Shown here: positions 8,519 to 17,488 of the stretch, in pieces
How the letters are laid out: every line of letters begins with the position of its first letter
Numbering within the stretch: the stretch's first letter is position 1
DNA from: Streptomyces sp. SM10
Lineage (GTDB): Bacteria > Actinomycetota > Actinomycetes > Streptomycetales > Streptomycetaceae
Reading direction: 5' to 3'
NCBI RefSeq assembly: GCF_002910915.1
Contig: NZ_NEUF01000049.1
Location: 1-59,821, forward strand
Length of the DNA stretch: 59,821 nt
Program-made: the position numbers and the translations under genes
Notes under the pieces: model-generated
The model's database searches: none
Seen by the model: the letters and a program-made list of their open reading frames with translations, nothing else
What the model was told of the DNA's origin: nothing

Positions 8519-10957
8519 TTGCCCCCTGCCTCCCAGGCCGACGCCGCGCCGAACAGTGGTGCCGCACTGGAACTGCTCGTCCACGGCGTCGGCGGAGCCA
8601 CCCCCCAGGACATGCTCGGCGACCCGCGTACGACCAGGATCACCGGTGACGCCACGGCCGCTGTGTACCGGCGCACCGAGGACGTAGGAGCCGAGCAGCA
8701 CCCCGAGCACCTCCGGGACGGGCCCGTCGCCGAGGCCTACTGCTGGTCCAACCTGACCTCCGGCAACGGCTCCCGGGCCCTGTGGCTGCTGCTGCTCCCC
8801 TTCATGGTGGTCAACCTCGCCCACTGGATGCGGCCCACCGCGCAGGGGCGTACCCGGGCGGTCCGCCTGTACGGCGTGCTGGTGCGGCTCGTCGCCCTCA
8901 CCCTCACCGTGCTGCTGACCGCCGCGGCCTGCGAGGTCGCCCTCGACCTGGTGGCCTGGCAGTGCGCGGGGACTCCCGAGTGCTCCGGGCAGCGTTCCTG
9001 GCTCGGCTTCCTGTCCACACACCAGGACGGGTGGTTCGCTCAGCCCGGACGCCGTCTCGCTGTCGCCGCGCTCGTGCCCACAGCCCTGGTCGGACTCCTC
9101 TGGTACCTGTCCAACCGCACCTGGAGCGCCTACGAGTCGCAGCGTCCCCTGACCATGGACGAACCGGCCGGTACGGAGGCGGACACCGATCCCGACGAGG
9201 ACGCGGACGTCGTGGCGGAGTCCGGCGCACCCCTGGTCCGCCCCGCCCTCGGCAGGCCGGGTTTCTGGTACGGCCGACGGCTGGTGGCCCGCCTGCGCGC
9301 GGCACACACCGCGGCCGGATTCCTCACCGTCGCGGCCTCGGTCGGATCCACCGCCGCTCGGCACGACCGGGCGGCGGACAGCCCCGTCCTCGCGATGGCC
9401 GGTGTCCTGTTCGAGGCCGGCCTCGTCCTGTGCGGCCTCGTCGTCGTCGCGGTGGTCTGCCACCGGGGGCGCAGCGAGCGACGCCTCGACAACCGCATCG
9501 ACCGGGCCGTCACCACGTTCCTGCCCGGCGCCGCTCTGGGCCTGCTGCTCTGCGCGGTCACCTACGCCGGCTGGTCGCGTCCCGGCTGGGTGTCCTCCGG
9601 CACTCTTCCCGGTGAGGCCGTCTTCCGCGCGCTCGCCCTGGGACAGGGCCTGCTCGTCGTCGTACTCGCCGTGGTGGCGCTGGCCCTGTACCGGCGTGCC
9701 CCCGAGCCGCGTACGACCCTCCACGGCCTCGGCGGCCCCGTCGTGGCCATGCTCGCCTGCGCCCTCGGCGGGGTGATGACCGGCGGGGTCGCCCAGCGCG
9801 TCGCCGACTGGCTCGACGGTCCCGGCACGCCCGGCATGGGCGCGGGCGCCGACATACCGGGCCCTCCGGTGCTCCTCAGCTGGCAGGCTTCCGTCATCCC
9901 GGTCCTGCTGCTTCTCCTGCTGCTCCCCGTCATCTGGCTGACGCTCCGCACCCTGCGGCACGCGCGCCGGCTGGGGCCCGCGGTCGAGGCGGAGTACGAG
10001 GTGAGGCACCCCGAGCCGGACCGCACCCGGAAGATCGCACGCACCAGGGCGACCGCCGCACTCACCGACTCCGCGCCGGGCATCCTCGGACTGCTCTCCG
10101 CGGCCACTCTGCTGCTCGGCACGGGAGCGGTGACCGGTTCCTGGATCACCGGCGAGGTCCCCGGTCTCGCGATGGACGGAACGGGCCCGTTCGTCGAATC
10201 GCTCGCCGAGGCGGCTCAGTCTACCGGCTCCTGGCTGACCGGCTTCGGCGTCATACTGTTCGTCACCTGGGGCCGTCGCGCCTACCGCGACGTCTCCGCC
10301 CGGCGGACCATCGGCATCCTCTGGGACGTGGGGACGTTCTGGCCGCGGGCGGCCCATCCCTTCGCTCCGCCCTGCTACGCCGAGCGGGCCGTCCCGGACC
10401 TCTCCTCGCGGATGTGCGCCTGGACGGGACGTACCCGCGGCAGGCTCGTCATCTCGGGCCACTCCCAGGGCAGCGTGCTGGCCGCGGCGGCGGTGTGGCA
10501 GCTCCCCGACTCCGCCCGGCGCCGCGTCGCACTGCTGACGTACGGATCTCCGATCGAGCGACTGTACGGGCGCTGGTTCCCCGCCTACTTCGGCCGCGTC
10601 CCCCTGGAAGGGCTGCACCGGTCCATGCACTGCTGGCGCAACCTCTGGCGTGGGACGGACCCGATCGGCGGCCCGGTCCGGATCGACGAGCGGCAGGGCC
10701 ACGAGATCGACCACGGCCCGCTGAAGGACCCGCTGGTCTACGGCCGCACCGTCGAACACCCGCTCCCCGAACCGATCCTGGGCCACTCGGACTACCAGGC
10801 CGACCCGGTCTTCGCGGTGGAGCGTGCCGCCCTCCTGGAACGGCTCGGGCCCCGCGTGCCCCAGCAGTCCGGTGCGGGCGCACAGGGCGGCGGACCCCGG
10901 AGCGGCAGCGCTCAGGACGGCACCGCTCAGGGAAGCGCCGGGAGGTCCTCGGGATAG
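8519..10957 (+). CDS. Large multi-spanning membrane protein with alpha/beta-hydrolase (lipase-like) domain
   Basis: About 812 aa from a TTG at 8519; a GTG at 8405 is the alternative. The N-terminus carries LLVHGVGGATP (about residues 19-29), an oxyanion-type turn, followed by eight or so membrane segments to about residue 590 with acidic Asp/Glu-rich loops. The C-terminal part holds the nucleophile elbow ISGHSQGS (Ser about 649), TYGSP, GTDPIGG (Asp about 714) and LGHSDY (His about 756), a plausible hydrolase triad. Substrate unknown; a lipid or glycolipid at the membrane is possible. Its 3-prime end overlaps the convergent AAA gene by 31 bp. Confidence 0.75.
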   Translation: MPPASQADAAPNSGAALELLVHGVGGATPQDMLGDPRTTRITGDATAAVYRRTEDVGAEQHPEHLRDGPVAEAYCWSNLTSGNGSRALWLLLLPFMVVNLAHWMRPTAQGRTRAVRLYGVLVRLVALTLTVLLTAAACEVALDLVAWQCAGTPECSGQRSWLGFLSTHQDGWFAQPGRRLAVAALVPTALVGLLWYLSNRTWSAYESQRPLTMDEPAGTEADTDPDEDADVVAESGAPLVRPALGRPGFWYGRRLVARLRAAHTAAGFLTVAASVGSTAARHDRAADSPVLAMAGVLFEAGLVLCGLVVVAVVCHRGRSERRLDNRIDRAVTTFLPGAALGLLLCAVTYAGWSRPGWVSSGTLPGEAVFRALALGQGLLVVVLAVVALALYRRAPEPRTTLHGLGGPVVAMLACALGGVMTGGVAQRVADWLDGPGTPGMGAGADIPGPPVLLSWQASVIPVLLLLLLLPVIWLTLRTLRHARRLGPAVEAEYEVRHPEPDRTRKIARTRATAALTDSAPGILGLLSAATLLLGTGAVTGSWITGEVPGLAMDGTGPFVESLAEAAQSTGSWLTGFGVILFVTWGRRAYRDVSARRTIGILWDVGTFWPRAAHPFAPPCYAERAVPDLSSRMCAWTGRTRGRLVISGHSQGSVLAAAAVWQLPDSARRRVALLTYGSPIERLYGRWFPAYFGRVPLEGLHRSMHCWRNLWRGTDPIGGPVRIDERQGHEIDHGPLKDPLVYGRTVEHPLPEPILGHSDYQADPVFAVERAALLERLGPRVPQQSGAGAQGGGPRSGSAQDGTAQGSAGRSSG

Positions 10958-13362
10958 AGCATGGTCAGGTCGTCCGTGCTCGGGTCGGCGAGCTGGGCGA
11001 CCCGGCCGGCGTGCCGCTCCACCATCGACTCGAAGGTCTGGCGGGCCGTCCTGCCGTTGCCGAAGGCGGGGCCCTTGGGGAGCACCGTGAAGTAGCTGAC
11101 CAGTGCCTCCGCCGCGCCCTCCGCCAGGCTGTACTCGTGCTCCTCGGTCTGCTGCTCGACGATCCGCAGCAGTTCGTCGGGCTCGTAGTCGCTGAAGGTG
11201 ATGGTCCGTGAGAACCGCGACGCCACACCGGGGTTGACGGTGAGGAACCGCTCCATCTCGTGGGTGTAGCCGGCGACGATCACCACCACGGCGTCGCGGT
11301 GGTCCTCCATCAGCTTCACCAGCGTGTCGATGGCCTCCCGGCCGAAGTCGCGGCCGGAGTCCTCGGGCGACAGGGCGTACGCCTCGTCGACGAACAGGAC
11401 CCCGCCGCGCGCCCGGTCGAACGCCTCCTGGGTACGGATGGCGGTGGATCCGATGTGCTCGCCGACGAGATCGACCCGGGACACCTCCACGAGATGGCCG
11501 TGTTCCAGGACGCCGAGCGAGGCCAGGATCTCGCCGTAGAGCCGGGCCACCGTCGTCTTGCCCGTACCGGGTGAACCGGTGAAGACCAGGTGCCGGCGCA
11601 CCGACGCCGCCTTCAGCCCGGCCAGCCGGCGGCGGCGTCCCACCTCGATCATGTCGGTCAGCGCCCGTACCTCGCGCTTGACGCTGTCCAGGCCCACCAG
11701 TGCGTCGAGCTCACCCAGGACGGCGTCCGACTCGCGCGCCGGTTCGGCGGGAGGCGCGACGGGCGCGGGGACGGCCGGCTCGGAGGTCCGCTGCCCGGGC
11801 ATCGCGCCGAGCAGTCCGGGGGTGGCCTGCGTCGCCGTCAGGACCGCGGGGGCAGGGGGAGTGACGCCCCGCAGGCCGCTCTCGTCACTGGTGCAGTCCT
11901 GCGCCACCGGACCGGACGCGTGCCCGTCGCCCGAGCCCTCGGCGAATTCGTAGCCGCCGCGCGCGCACCGCTCGGTACGGCAGCGCGTCAGGGTGGAGCG
12001 GCAGCCGTCCATCACATGGAAGCCGTAGCCCTCGCTCCCCGTGACCCGGCAGCTGTCGAAGGTGCCACGGCCCTCGGCGGAGACGTAGAAGCCGGCCTCC
12101 GCGGGGGAGGTGACCGTGCACCTCTCGATGGTCGGGTCGGCGCCCTTGGTCACGATGACACCGGTCTGCGCCGCGTCGATCGTGCAGTTGTTCAGCGTGC
12201 CGCCGCTGCCGTGATCGCGGAACCACGCCCCGGTGGACGCCTCACGGATCCGGCAGTCGTCGAGCTGGGCCGTGGCTCCGTCGCTCACGGAGACCGCGGT
12301 GTTACGGATCTGGGACAGGTCGCTGTCCACGACGTCCGCGCGCGAGCCCCGGTCGAGGACGAAGAGGGCGTCGGGCACGTCGTGGACCCGGCACGAGTCG
12401 AGTATCACCGTGGCACCGTCACTGACCCAGACCGCCGGGTAGTCACCCGTACTGTCGTGGATCTCGCACTGGTTGGCATCGACACGGGTGCCCGGGTCCC
12501 AGACCGAGAGGCCGTTGCGGCCGAATCTGCGGACGGTGGAGCGGGTCAGGGTGAGCACCGAACGGGACCGCAGGTCGACCGCGTTCTCAGGGATGTCGTG
12601 AATGTCGCAGTCGGCGAGGGTGAGGACGGCGTCGGTGTCCAGCGTGACTCCGTCGGAGGACGTGCGGTGCACCGTGCAGTCCGTGAGGTGCGCCGTTCCG
12701 CGTGAGGAGACCTGTACCCCGCTGCCCTTGATCTCGTACACCTCGCAGCCCACCGCTTCCAGGGCGCTGCCCTCCCCGGTGACACTCAGGCCCGCGCCCG
12801 ACGCGTGGTGCACACGGCAGCGGTCGAGCCGCGGGTGCGCGCCGTCCCGCACGGAGACGCCGGACTGGCCGGCCGAGACGACCTCGCACTCCTCGAACGC
12901 GCCCCCGGCGCCGTCGAGTACGGCGATTCCCACGCCTGCCGGATTGTCGACGGTGCAGCGGCGCACGGTCGGCCTGGCGGCGCCCCGCACCTCGATCCCG
13001 GCGGCCGACCTGGTCACGATGCGCAGATCCGACAGCTCGGGCGTGCCCTCCTCGACGAGCAGCGCGGGGGCCGCCGAGTCCTGGCCCTCCACATGGAGGT
13101 CCTGGAGGACGGCGGAGGCACGGACGGTCAGGGGGACTCCGTCGGCCGGCGCGATCCGGACGGAGCCCGCGGACCCCTCGGGACCGCGCAGTGTCACCGC
13201 GCGGTGGACGACGAGATTCTCCCGGTAGGTGCCGGGGGCGACGGTGAGGACGTCACCGTCCGCTGCGGCCTCCAGGGCGGCGGTGAGGGAAGCGTATTCG
13301 CCTGTTCGGCGACGCCATCGCGATGTGCCGGTGTGCGTCACCTGGACCGTGCCCTGTGCCAT
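10927..13362 (-). CDS. Right-handed beta-helix / CbxX-type AAA+ ATPase fusion
   Basis: 811 aa. Residues about 25-480 are a right-handed parallel beta-helix of roughly 20 coils (repeats of the form xLxxCxVxxxxxxGVxVxxGAxPxL), resembling pectate-lyase/CASH carbohydrate-type helices. A Pro/Ala linker (about 490-540) leads to one CbxX/CfqX AAA+ module: Walker A GSPGTGKTT (596-604), Walker B VLFVDEAYAL (655-664), arginine finger region SRFSRTI. The AAA part is closest in type to EccA of ESX secretion and rubisco activase. No signal peptide, so presumably cytosolic. ATG start. No ESX genes are nearby; the function is unknown. Confidence 0.88.
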   Translation of the reverse strand: MAQGTVQVTHTGTSRWRRRTGEYASLTAALEAAADGDVLTVAPGTYRENLVVHRAVTLRGPEGSAGSVRIAPADGVPLTVRASAVLQDLHVEGQDSAAPALLVEEGTPELSDLRIVTRSAAGIEVRGAARPTVRRCTVDNPAGVGIAVLDGAGGAFEECEVVSAGQSGVSVRDGAHPRLDRCRVHHASGAGLSVTGEGSALEAVGCEVYEIKGSGVQVSSRGTAHLTDCTVHRTSSDGVTLDTDAVLTLADCDIHDIPENAVDLRSRSVLTLTRSTVRRFGRNGLSVWDPGTRVDANQCEIHDSTGDYPAVWVSDGATVILDSCRVHDVPDALFVLDRGSRADVVDSDLSQIRNTAVSVSDGATAQLDDCRIREASTGAWFRDHGSGGTLNNCTIDAAQTGVIVTKGADPTIERCTVTSPAEAGFYVSAEGRGTFDSCRVTGSEGYGFHVMDGCRSTLTRCRTERCARGGYEFAEGSGDGHASGPVAQDCTSDESGLRGVTPPAPAVLTATQATPGLLGAMPGQRTSEPAVPAPVAPPAEPARESDAVLGELDALVGLDSVKREVRALTDMIEVGRRRRLAGLKAASVRRHLVFTGSPGTGKTTVARLYGEILASLGVLEHGHLVEVSRVDLVGEHIGSTAIRTQEAFDRARGGVLFVDEAYALSPEDSGRDFGREAIDTLVKLMEDHRDAVVVIVAGYTHEMERFLTVNPGVASRFSRTITFSDYEPDELLRIVEQQTEEHEYSLAEGAAEALVSYFTVLPKGPAFGNGRTARQTFESMVERHAGRVAQLADPSTDDLTMLYPEDLPALP

Positions 13363-13569
13363 GGTGCTGCTGAGCCCCCACCTCGTGCCGTGTGCGCTGC
13401 CTCGTGCCTGTCCGCCTGCCCCGCCGGTTCACCCGCGGGCCGTCGTCCCGCCTGTCGAGGAGTCGGGCGGGCCGGTCCACCGTAGCGCGCGGGACGGGCG
13501 CGAGTTGACGGGTCGGCCGCAGGGAGCGGCCCGCCCCGGCCGCGCACCAGGAGAACTGCGCCCCCGGGC

Positions 13570-14187
13570 TCAGCTGCCCGTACCCGTTCTGCCCCAGTCG
13601 GGGCCGACTTCGGCCCACGCACGGTCGAGCCGGGCGTACCGCCGTTGCATCATGCGCCCTACGACGGCCCTGCGGGCGATTTCCGCCAGACCGCCGACGA
13701 CCAGCGCGGCGCCGAGGCCCGCGAGCACCGCGTGGGTGTGTGCCGTGGAACTGTCCATGGGGCGCATCACCGGGTTCCCCCGGTCGTCCGTCCAGATCCG
13801 GATCCGGGTGCCGGGAGCCGTCATCGTCGACGCCGTCGACACGGTGCCCGTACGCGCCGTACCGTCCGGGGCCCGCCAGTCGGCCACCACCGACGTGCGC
13901 ATGGAGCCCTCGGTGACGGCCGCCTCGGGGTCCTGGGCGAAACGTGAGGTGCCCGAGGAGGCGCGGACCACGACGGCCGGGGCCAGGTGGCGCTGCTCGT
14001 GCTGGGCCCGCACCGCCTGCCGGAGCGCGTCGTCCGTGAGCGACCCGACCTTCCATCCGAGCACCGGTGCCGCCAGCACCATCAGCAGCAACGCGGCCAG
14101 CGCCACCCACGCCTCATGACGGTCGGTGGGCCGGCATGCCGGATTGCGCCGCCACCTCCGGATTCCCAGAATCGCTCGCACAGTCAT
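13570..14187 (-). CDS. Rv1733c-like two-pass membrane protein
   Basis: 205 aa. The N-terminal cytosolic RRWRRNP motif precedes membrane segment 1 (about residues 30-50, VALAALLLMVLAAPVLGW), an extracytoplasmic domain of about 90 residues with a conserved VVADWRAPDG segment and GTRIRIWTDDRGN, and membrane segment 2 (about 157-178). This arrangement is characteristic of the Rv1733c family, plentiful in Streptomyces and of unknown function. The ATG at 14187 has an AAGGGGGTGG site upstream. Separate from its neighbours by 150 nt or more. Confidence 0.82.
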   Translation of the reverse strand: MTVRAILGIRRWRRNPACRPTDRHEAWVALAALLLMVLAAPVLGWKVGSLTDDALRQAVRAQHEQRHLAPAVVVRASSGTSRFAQDPEAAVTEGSMRTSVVADWRAPDGTARTGTVSTASTMTAPGTRIRIWTDDRGNPVMRPMDSSTAHTHAVLAGLGAALVVGGLAEIARRAVVGRMMQRRYARLDRAWAEVGPDWGRTGTGS

Positions 14188-14345
14188 CCACCCCCTTGCC
14201 TGTCCGTGATAACCCGCCGGGGCGGCGAATGCGTCCACGGGCGGCGAAGAGAGAGCAACCTCACGCCGACAACGCCTCCCGGGCCTCACCGAGTTCCCTC
14301 GAATTCTCCTCCGGGAATCCGGAGAACCGGGAAATCCGTGCGAGG

Positions 14346-15170
14346 TCAGCCGAGGACCCGCACCGGGTCCCCCACCCGGATCATGCCCGTGGTCTCCGGA
14401 ATCAGATTCTGGCCGAAGAGAAGATGCTTTCCGTCGCGGCGGTGCCGGGCCAGCGTGTGCAACGGCTCCTTGCCCCGCTCCGCCGTTCGCTGGTCGGTGG
14501 TCGTGATCACGCACCGACCGCACGGCTTCACTACACGGAACGCGACCTCCCCGATCGCGATCCGCTTCCAGCCGTCCTCCGCCCAGGGTTGCGTACCGTC
14601 CACGACCACGTTCGGCCGGAAGCGGTCCATCGGCAGCGGCCCCTCGTCCGGGTGGTCCCCCTCGGCCACCAGCGAGTTGAGCGCGTCCAGCGAGGACCTG
14701 GCGGTGAGCAGCAGCGGGAAGCCGTCGGCGAGTGACACGGTCTCGCCCGGGCGGCCGAACTCCGGGTCCACGGGCCTGCGGTGCGACGGCGCGTCGAGAT
14801 GGACGAGCCGGACCTCCGCACCGAGACGCGCGCTGAACCAGGTGTGTGCCTCCCCGGAGGCCATGACCACCTCGACCTTGCTCCGGTGGAGCTCGGCCGT
14901 GACCGTACGGGCGGGATCGGGCACCTCCACCGCCAGCGACGGACTCCCCGCCGCCGCCAACGACACCCCGCCACCGGGCAGCAGCTCGGCGGACAGCTGT
15001 GCCATACGGGGCTGCTGGCGCTGGGTGACCACCCTGTTCTCGCTGTCGAGCAGCATCCAGCGACGGTCGTCGGCGAGTCCCCATGGCTCGACGACGGCCT
15101 GGTCGGCCGCGAGCGAGGCCAGCGACTTGACCGGGTGGACGTACACGGCACCGAGTGCGGGAGAAGGCAT
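14346..15170 (-). CDS. MOSC domain-containing protein
   Basis: 274 aa with a MOSC N-terminal beta-barrel (about residues 1-120, VYVHPVKSLASL) and a MOSC core (about 130-270). The conserved cysteine lies in VVKPCGRCVITTTDQ; RFRPNVVV and FGQNLIPE are also typical. These relatives of the molybdenum cofactor sulfurase C-terminus bind molybdenum cofactor and are related to mARC/YcbX N-hydroxy reductases. The cytosolic form here lacks the fused ferredoxin domain of YcbX, so a separate reductant would be needed. ATG start. Confidence 0.9.
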   Translation of the reverse strand: MPSPALGAVYVHPVKSLASLAADQAVVEPWGLADDRRWMLLDSENRVVTQRQQPRMAQLSAELLPGGGVSLAAAGSPSLAVEVPDPARTVTAELHRSKVEVVMASGEAHTWFSARLGAEVRLVHLDAPSHRRPVDPEFGRPGETVSLADGFPLLLTARSSLDALNSLVAEGDHPDEGPLPMDRFRPNVVVDGTQPWAEDGWKRIAIGEVAFRVVKPCGRCVITTTDQRTAERGKEPLHTLARHRRDGKHLLFGQNLIPETTGMIRVGDPVRVLG

Positions 15171-15219
15171 GCCCTCATCCTGCCAGCCGTCACCGACGGT
15201 GCGCAGGAGCGCCCGTCAG

Positions 15220-15699
15220 TCAGTACCCCCGGCCCTGGTAAGGGCGGTTGTAGGGCTCCTCGTACGGAGACTGCGCGGGTGCGGGGCGCGGCGAAGCGGG
15301 GCGCATCGCCTCGTATCCCGTGCCGGGCCTCTGCGGCTGCTGCTGGTAGCCGCGCGCCGCCGACGGCTGCTGCGGGATGTACGGCGCCGGCGCCTGCTGC
15401 AGCTGTGCGGGCTGCATCATCGGCGCCTGCTGCATCCCGGCGTTCTGGTACTGCGGCTGCGGCGTCTGCTGCGGGTAGCCGTAGGACCCGGTGTGCTGCG
15501 ACGGTGCCGCAGGCAGGGCCGGGAGCGCCGACGGCAGGGCCGGCAGGTAGCTGTTCCCGGTGTCGTAGGCGGCGGGGACTCGGATCGGTGCGATCTGAGG
15601 GGTCCCCCGCTCGGCTACCAGGGAGTCGTAGATCGGGGTGTCGGGGAACGACGGCGCGGCGTAGTAGCCGCTGCCGTAGGTGGAGCGGGGGGAGGTCAT
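15220..15699 (-). CDS. Proline/glutamine/tyrosine-rich DUF6643-like protein
   Basis: 159 aa. The N-terminal 45 residues are well ordered in appearance (SFPDTPIYDSLVAERGTPQI), and the rest is low-complexity Pro, Gln, Ala and Tyr with PQQ and YQ repeats. I recall Streptomyces proteins of this kind filed as DUF6643; the name is from memory. No membrane segment. The ATG at 15699 is preceded by an AT-richer leader. Function unknown; the tail could act as a flexible or phase-separating segment. Confidence 0.75.
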   Translation of the reverse strand: MTSPRSTYGSGYYAAPSFPDTPIYDSLVAERGTPQIAPIRVPAAYDTGNSYLPALPSALPALPAAPSQHTGSYGYPQQTPQPQYQNAGMQQAPMMQPAQLQQAPAPYIPQQPSAARGYQQQPQRPGTGYEAMRPASPRPAPAQSPYEEPYNRPYQGRGY

Positions 15700-16195
15700 G
15701 ACACATAAGTTAAGCCCACGATGTGCCGGTTGGGGAGCCCCAATCTTGGGCTCATCCTTTTTATGCTGGTTCTGCTCGTCTGACCTGCCGAAACATCGCC
15801 GGATGCTCCTGTCGGGGGCAGGGGCTTTTCCGCCCGAACCGGCCCCGGGTTCACGGGAAGTGGCGAAAGGGCTACCAAGGGCGACATTCGTGTGGTGCGC
15901 GCCGGAACGCACCGCGGGGGCGGACCTTCACGGCTGCGCCGGAGAGAAGCGTGCGACGGCACCACCTGGCTGGAACCCGTCACCGACGAGCAGTACGCCA
16001 CAGCGCTCTCCACCGCCGCGCGCTGAGGCCGCCCGCCACCGTGGTCCCGCGGTCCGGCCCGGGGCGGCGCCGCCGAAAGCGGTCCACGGGGGATCGCGGG
16101 GACCGGTCCGTCGAGGGTGTGGGCTCCCCGACGGGCCGGGGATTAGGTTGGTCCGGGAGACTCTCCGGGCAGCCGGACTCGTGATGGGGGCGAGC
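15700..16195. other. Divergent intergenic region with a possible coding relic
   Basis: This 496-bp gap separates two divergent genes and should hold both promoters. On the plus strand, the last 22 codons before a TGA at 16024-16026 read GTTWLEPVTDEQYATALS and onward, which looks like the end of a real protein, but no homologous upstream portion is open in the same frame. I interpret it as a possible remnant only. Confidence 0.3.
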
Positions 16196-17467
16196 ATGAC
16201 CATGCAAAAGGGAACCAATGTCGCGGTGCCGGCACAGTCCGTGCGGGTCGAACTGGGCTGGCGTACCTCGCCGGGGACACCCGACGTGGATGCCTCGGCG
16301 CTCCTCCTGGTGTCCGGGAAGGTGCGCAGCGACGCGGACTTCGTCTTCTACAACCAGCCGCAGCACGCCTCGGGTGCGGTGCGCCACGAGGGCAAGCGGA
16401 CGGCGGGGGACTCCGTCACGGACAGTCTGGCCGTCGACTTCGCGCGGATCGAGCCCACGATCGACCGCGTCGTGGTGGCTGCCTCGGCGGACGGCGGCAC
16501 CTTCGGACGGGTGACCGGCCTCTACGTGAGGATCGTGGACCCGGCGAACGGTTCCGAGATCGCGCGTTTCGAGAGCGCGGACGCGACGGTCGAGACCGCG
16601 TTCATCCTCGGTGAGCTGTACCTGCGCCAGGGTGCCTGGAAGTTCAGGGCCGTGGGGCAGGGTTACGACACCGGACTCGCGGGCCTCGCGACGGACTTCG
16701 GTATCTCGGTCGACGAGCCGCAGCAGGCACCGCCGGCCCCGCAGCCGCGGCCGGCAACGCAGCCCCCGGCACGCCCGGTCGCGCCCCCGGCCGCCCCGAC
16801 GCAGGCCGCGCCCCCTGTCGTACAGGGCGTCAGGCTGACCAAGGTCACCCTGACGAAGGAGGCCCCGTCGGTTTCCCTGTCCAAACAGGGCGGCACGTCC
16901 GGTGCGCTGCGCGTCAACCTCAACTGGGAGGTGCGCAAGCAGTTCAAGGGGTGGGGCGCGAAGCTCGGCAGGGCCGTCGCCATGCACTCCGACCTGGATC
17001 TCGATCTCTGCGCACTGTACGAACTCACCGACGGGAGCAAGGGGGTCGTGCAGGCACTCGGAAACGCCTTCGGCTCCCTGCGCCAGCCCCCGTACATCCA
17101 CCTCGACGGGGACGACCGGACCGGCTCGGTGTCCACCGGCGAGAACCTCACGGTCAACCTCGACCACAAGGACAGGCTGCGCCGGGTACTCATCTTCGTC
17201 ACCATCTACGAAGGCGCCCGCAGCTTCGCCGATCTGCACGCCACCGTCACCCTGCAGCCGCAGAACGGCGCGGCGATCGACTTCTCCCTCGACGAGTGCA
17301 CCGTCCCGTCCACGGTGTGCGCGCTCGCGCTGATCACGAACAGCGGGGGAGACCTCACCGTGCAGCGCGAGGCCCGCTATCTCGTCCCCCAGCGCGGGGT
17401 GAGCCCCCAGCGGACCATCGACGCCGCCTACGGGTGGGGCATGAACTGGACCCCCGGGCGCAAGTGA
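16196..17467 (+). CDS. Tandem TerD-domain protein (tellurium resistance family)
   Basis: 423 aa with two TerD domains (about residues 1-170 and 225-420) joined by a Pro/Ala-rich linker (about 178-210). Domain one opens MQKGTNVAVPAQ; domain two contains MHSDLDLDLCALYEL and YIHLDGDDRTG, the acidic calcium-binding loops of TerD. The family links to tellurite and general stress resistance, often with TerC or TerB partners, none of which are here. ATG at 16196 with GGGGG 5 nt upstream; ATG at 16202 is also possible. Convergent with the glycosyltransferase gene, 21 nt apart. Confidence 0.88.
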   Translation: MTMQKGTNVAVPAQSVRVELGWRTSPGTPDVDASALLLVSGKVRSDADFVFYNQPQHASGAVRHEGKRTAGDSVTDSLAVDFARIEPTIDRVVVAASADGGTFGRVTGLYVRIVDPANGSEIARFESADATVETAFILGELYLRQGAWKFRAVGQGYDTGLAGLATDFGISVDEPQQAPPAPQPRPATQPPARPVAPPAAPTQAAPPVVQGVRLTKVTLTKEAPSVSLSKQGGTSGALRVNLNWEVRKQFKGWGAKLGRAVAMHSDLDLDLCALYELTDGSKGVVQALGNAFGSLRQPPYIHLDGDDRTGSVSTGENLTVNLDHKDRLRRVLIFVTIYEGARSFADLHATVTLQPQNGAAIDFSLDECTVPSTVCALALITNSGGDLTVQREARYLVPQRGVSPQRTIDAAYGWGMNWTPGRK

Positions 17468-17488
17468 GCGCACCGGCCGGGCCCGGAC

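Noticed and set aside
8510..10786. Minus-strand open frame of 758 codons
   Set aside because: Antisense to the membrane lipase-like gene; no hydrophobic pattern or motif.
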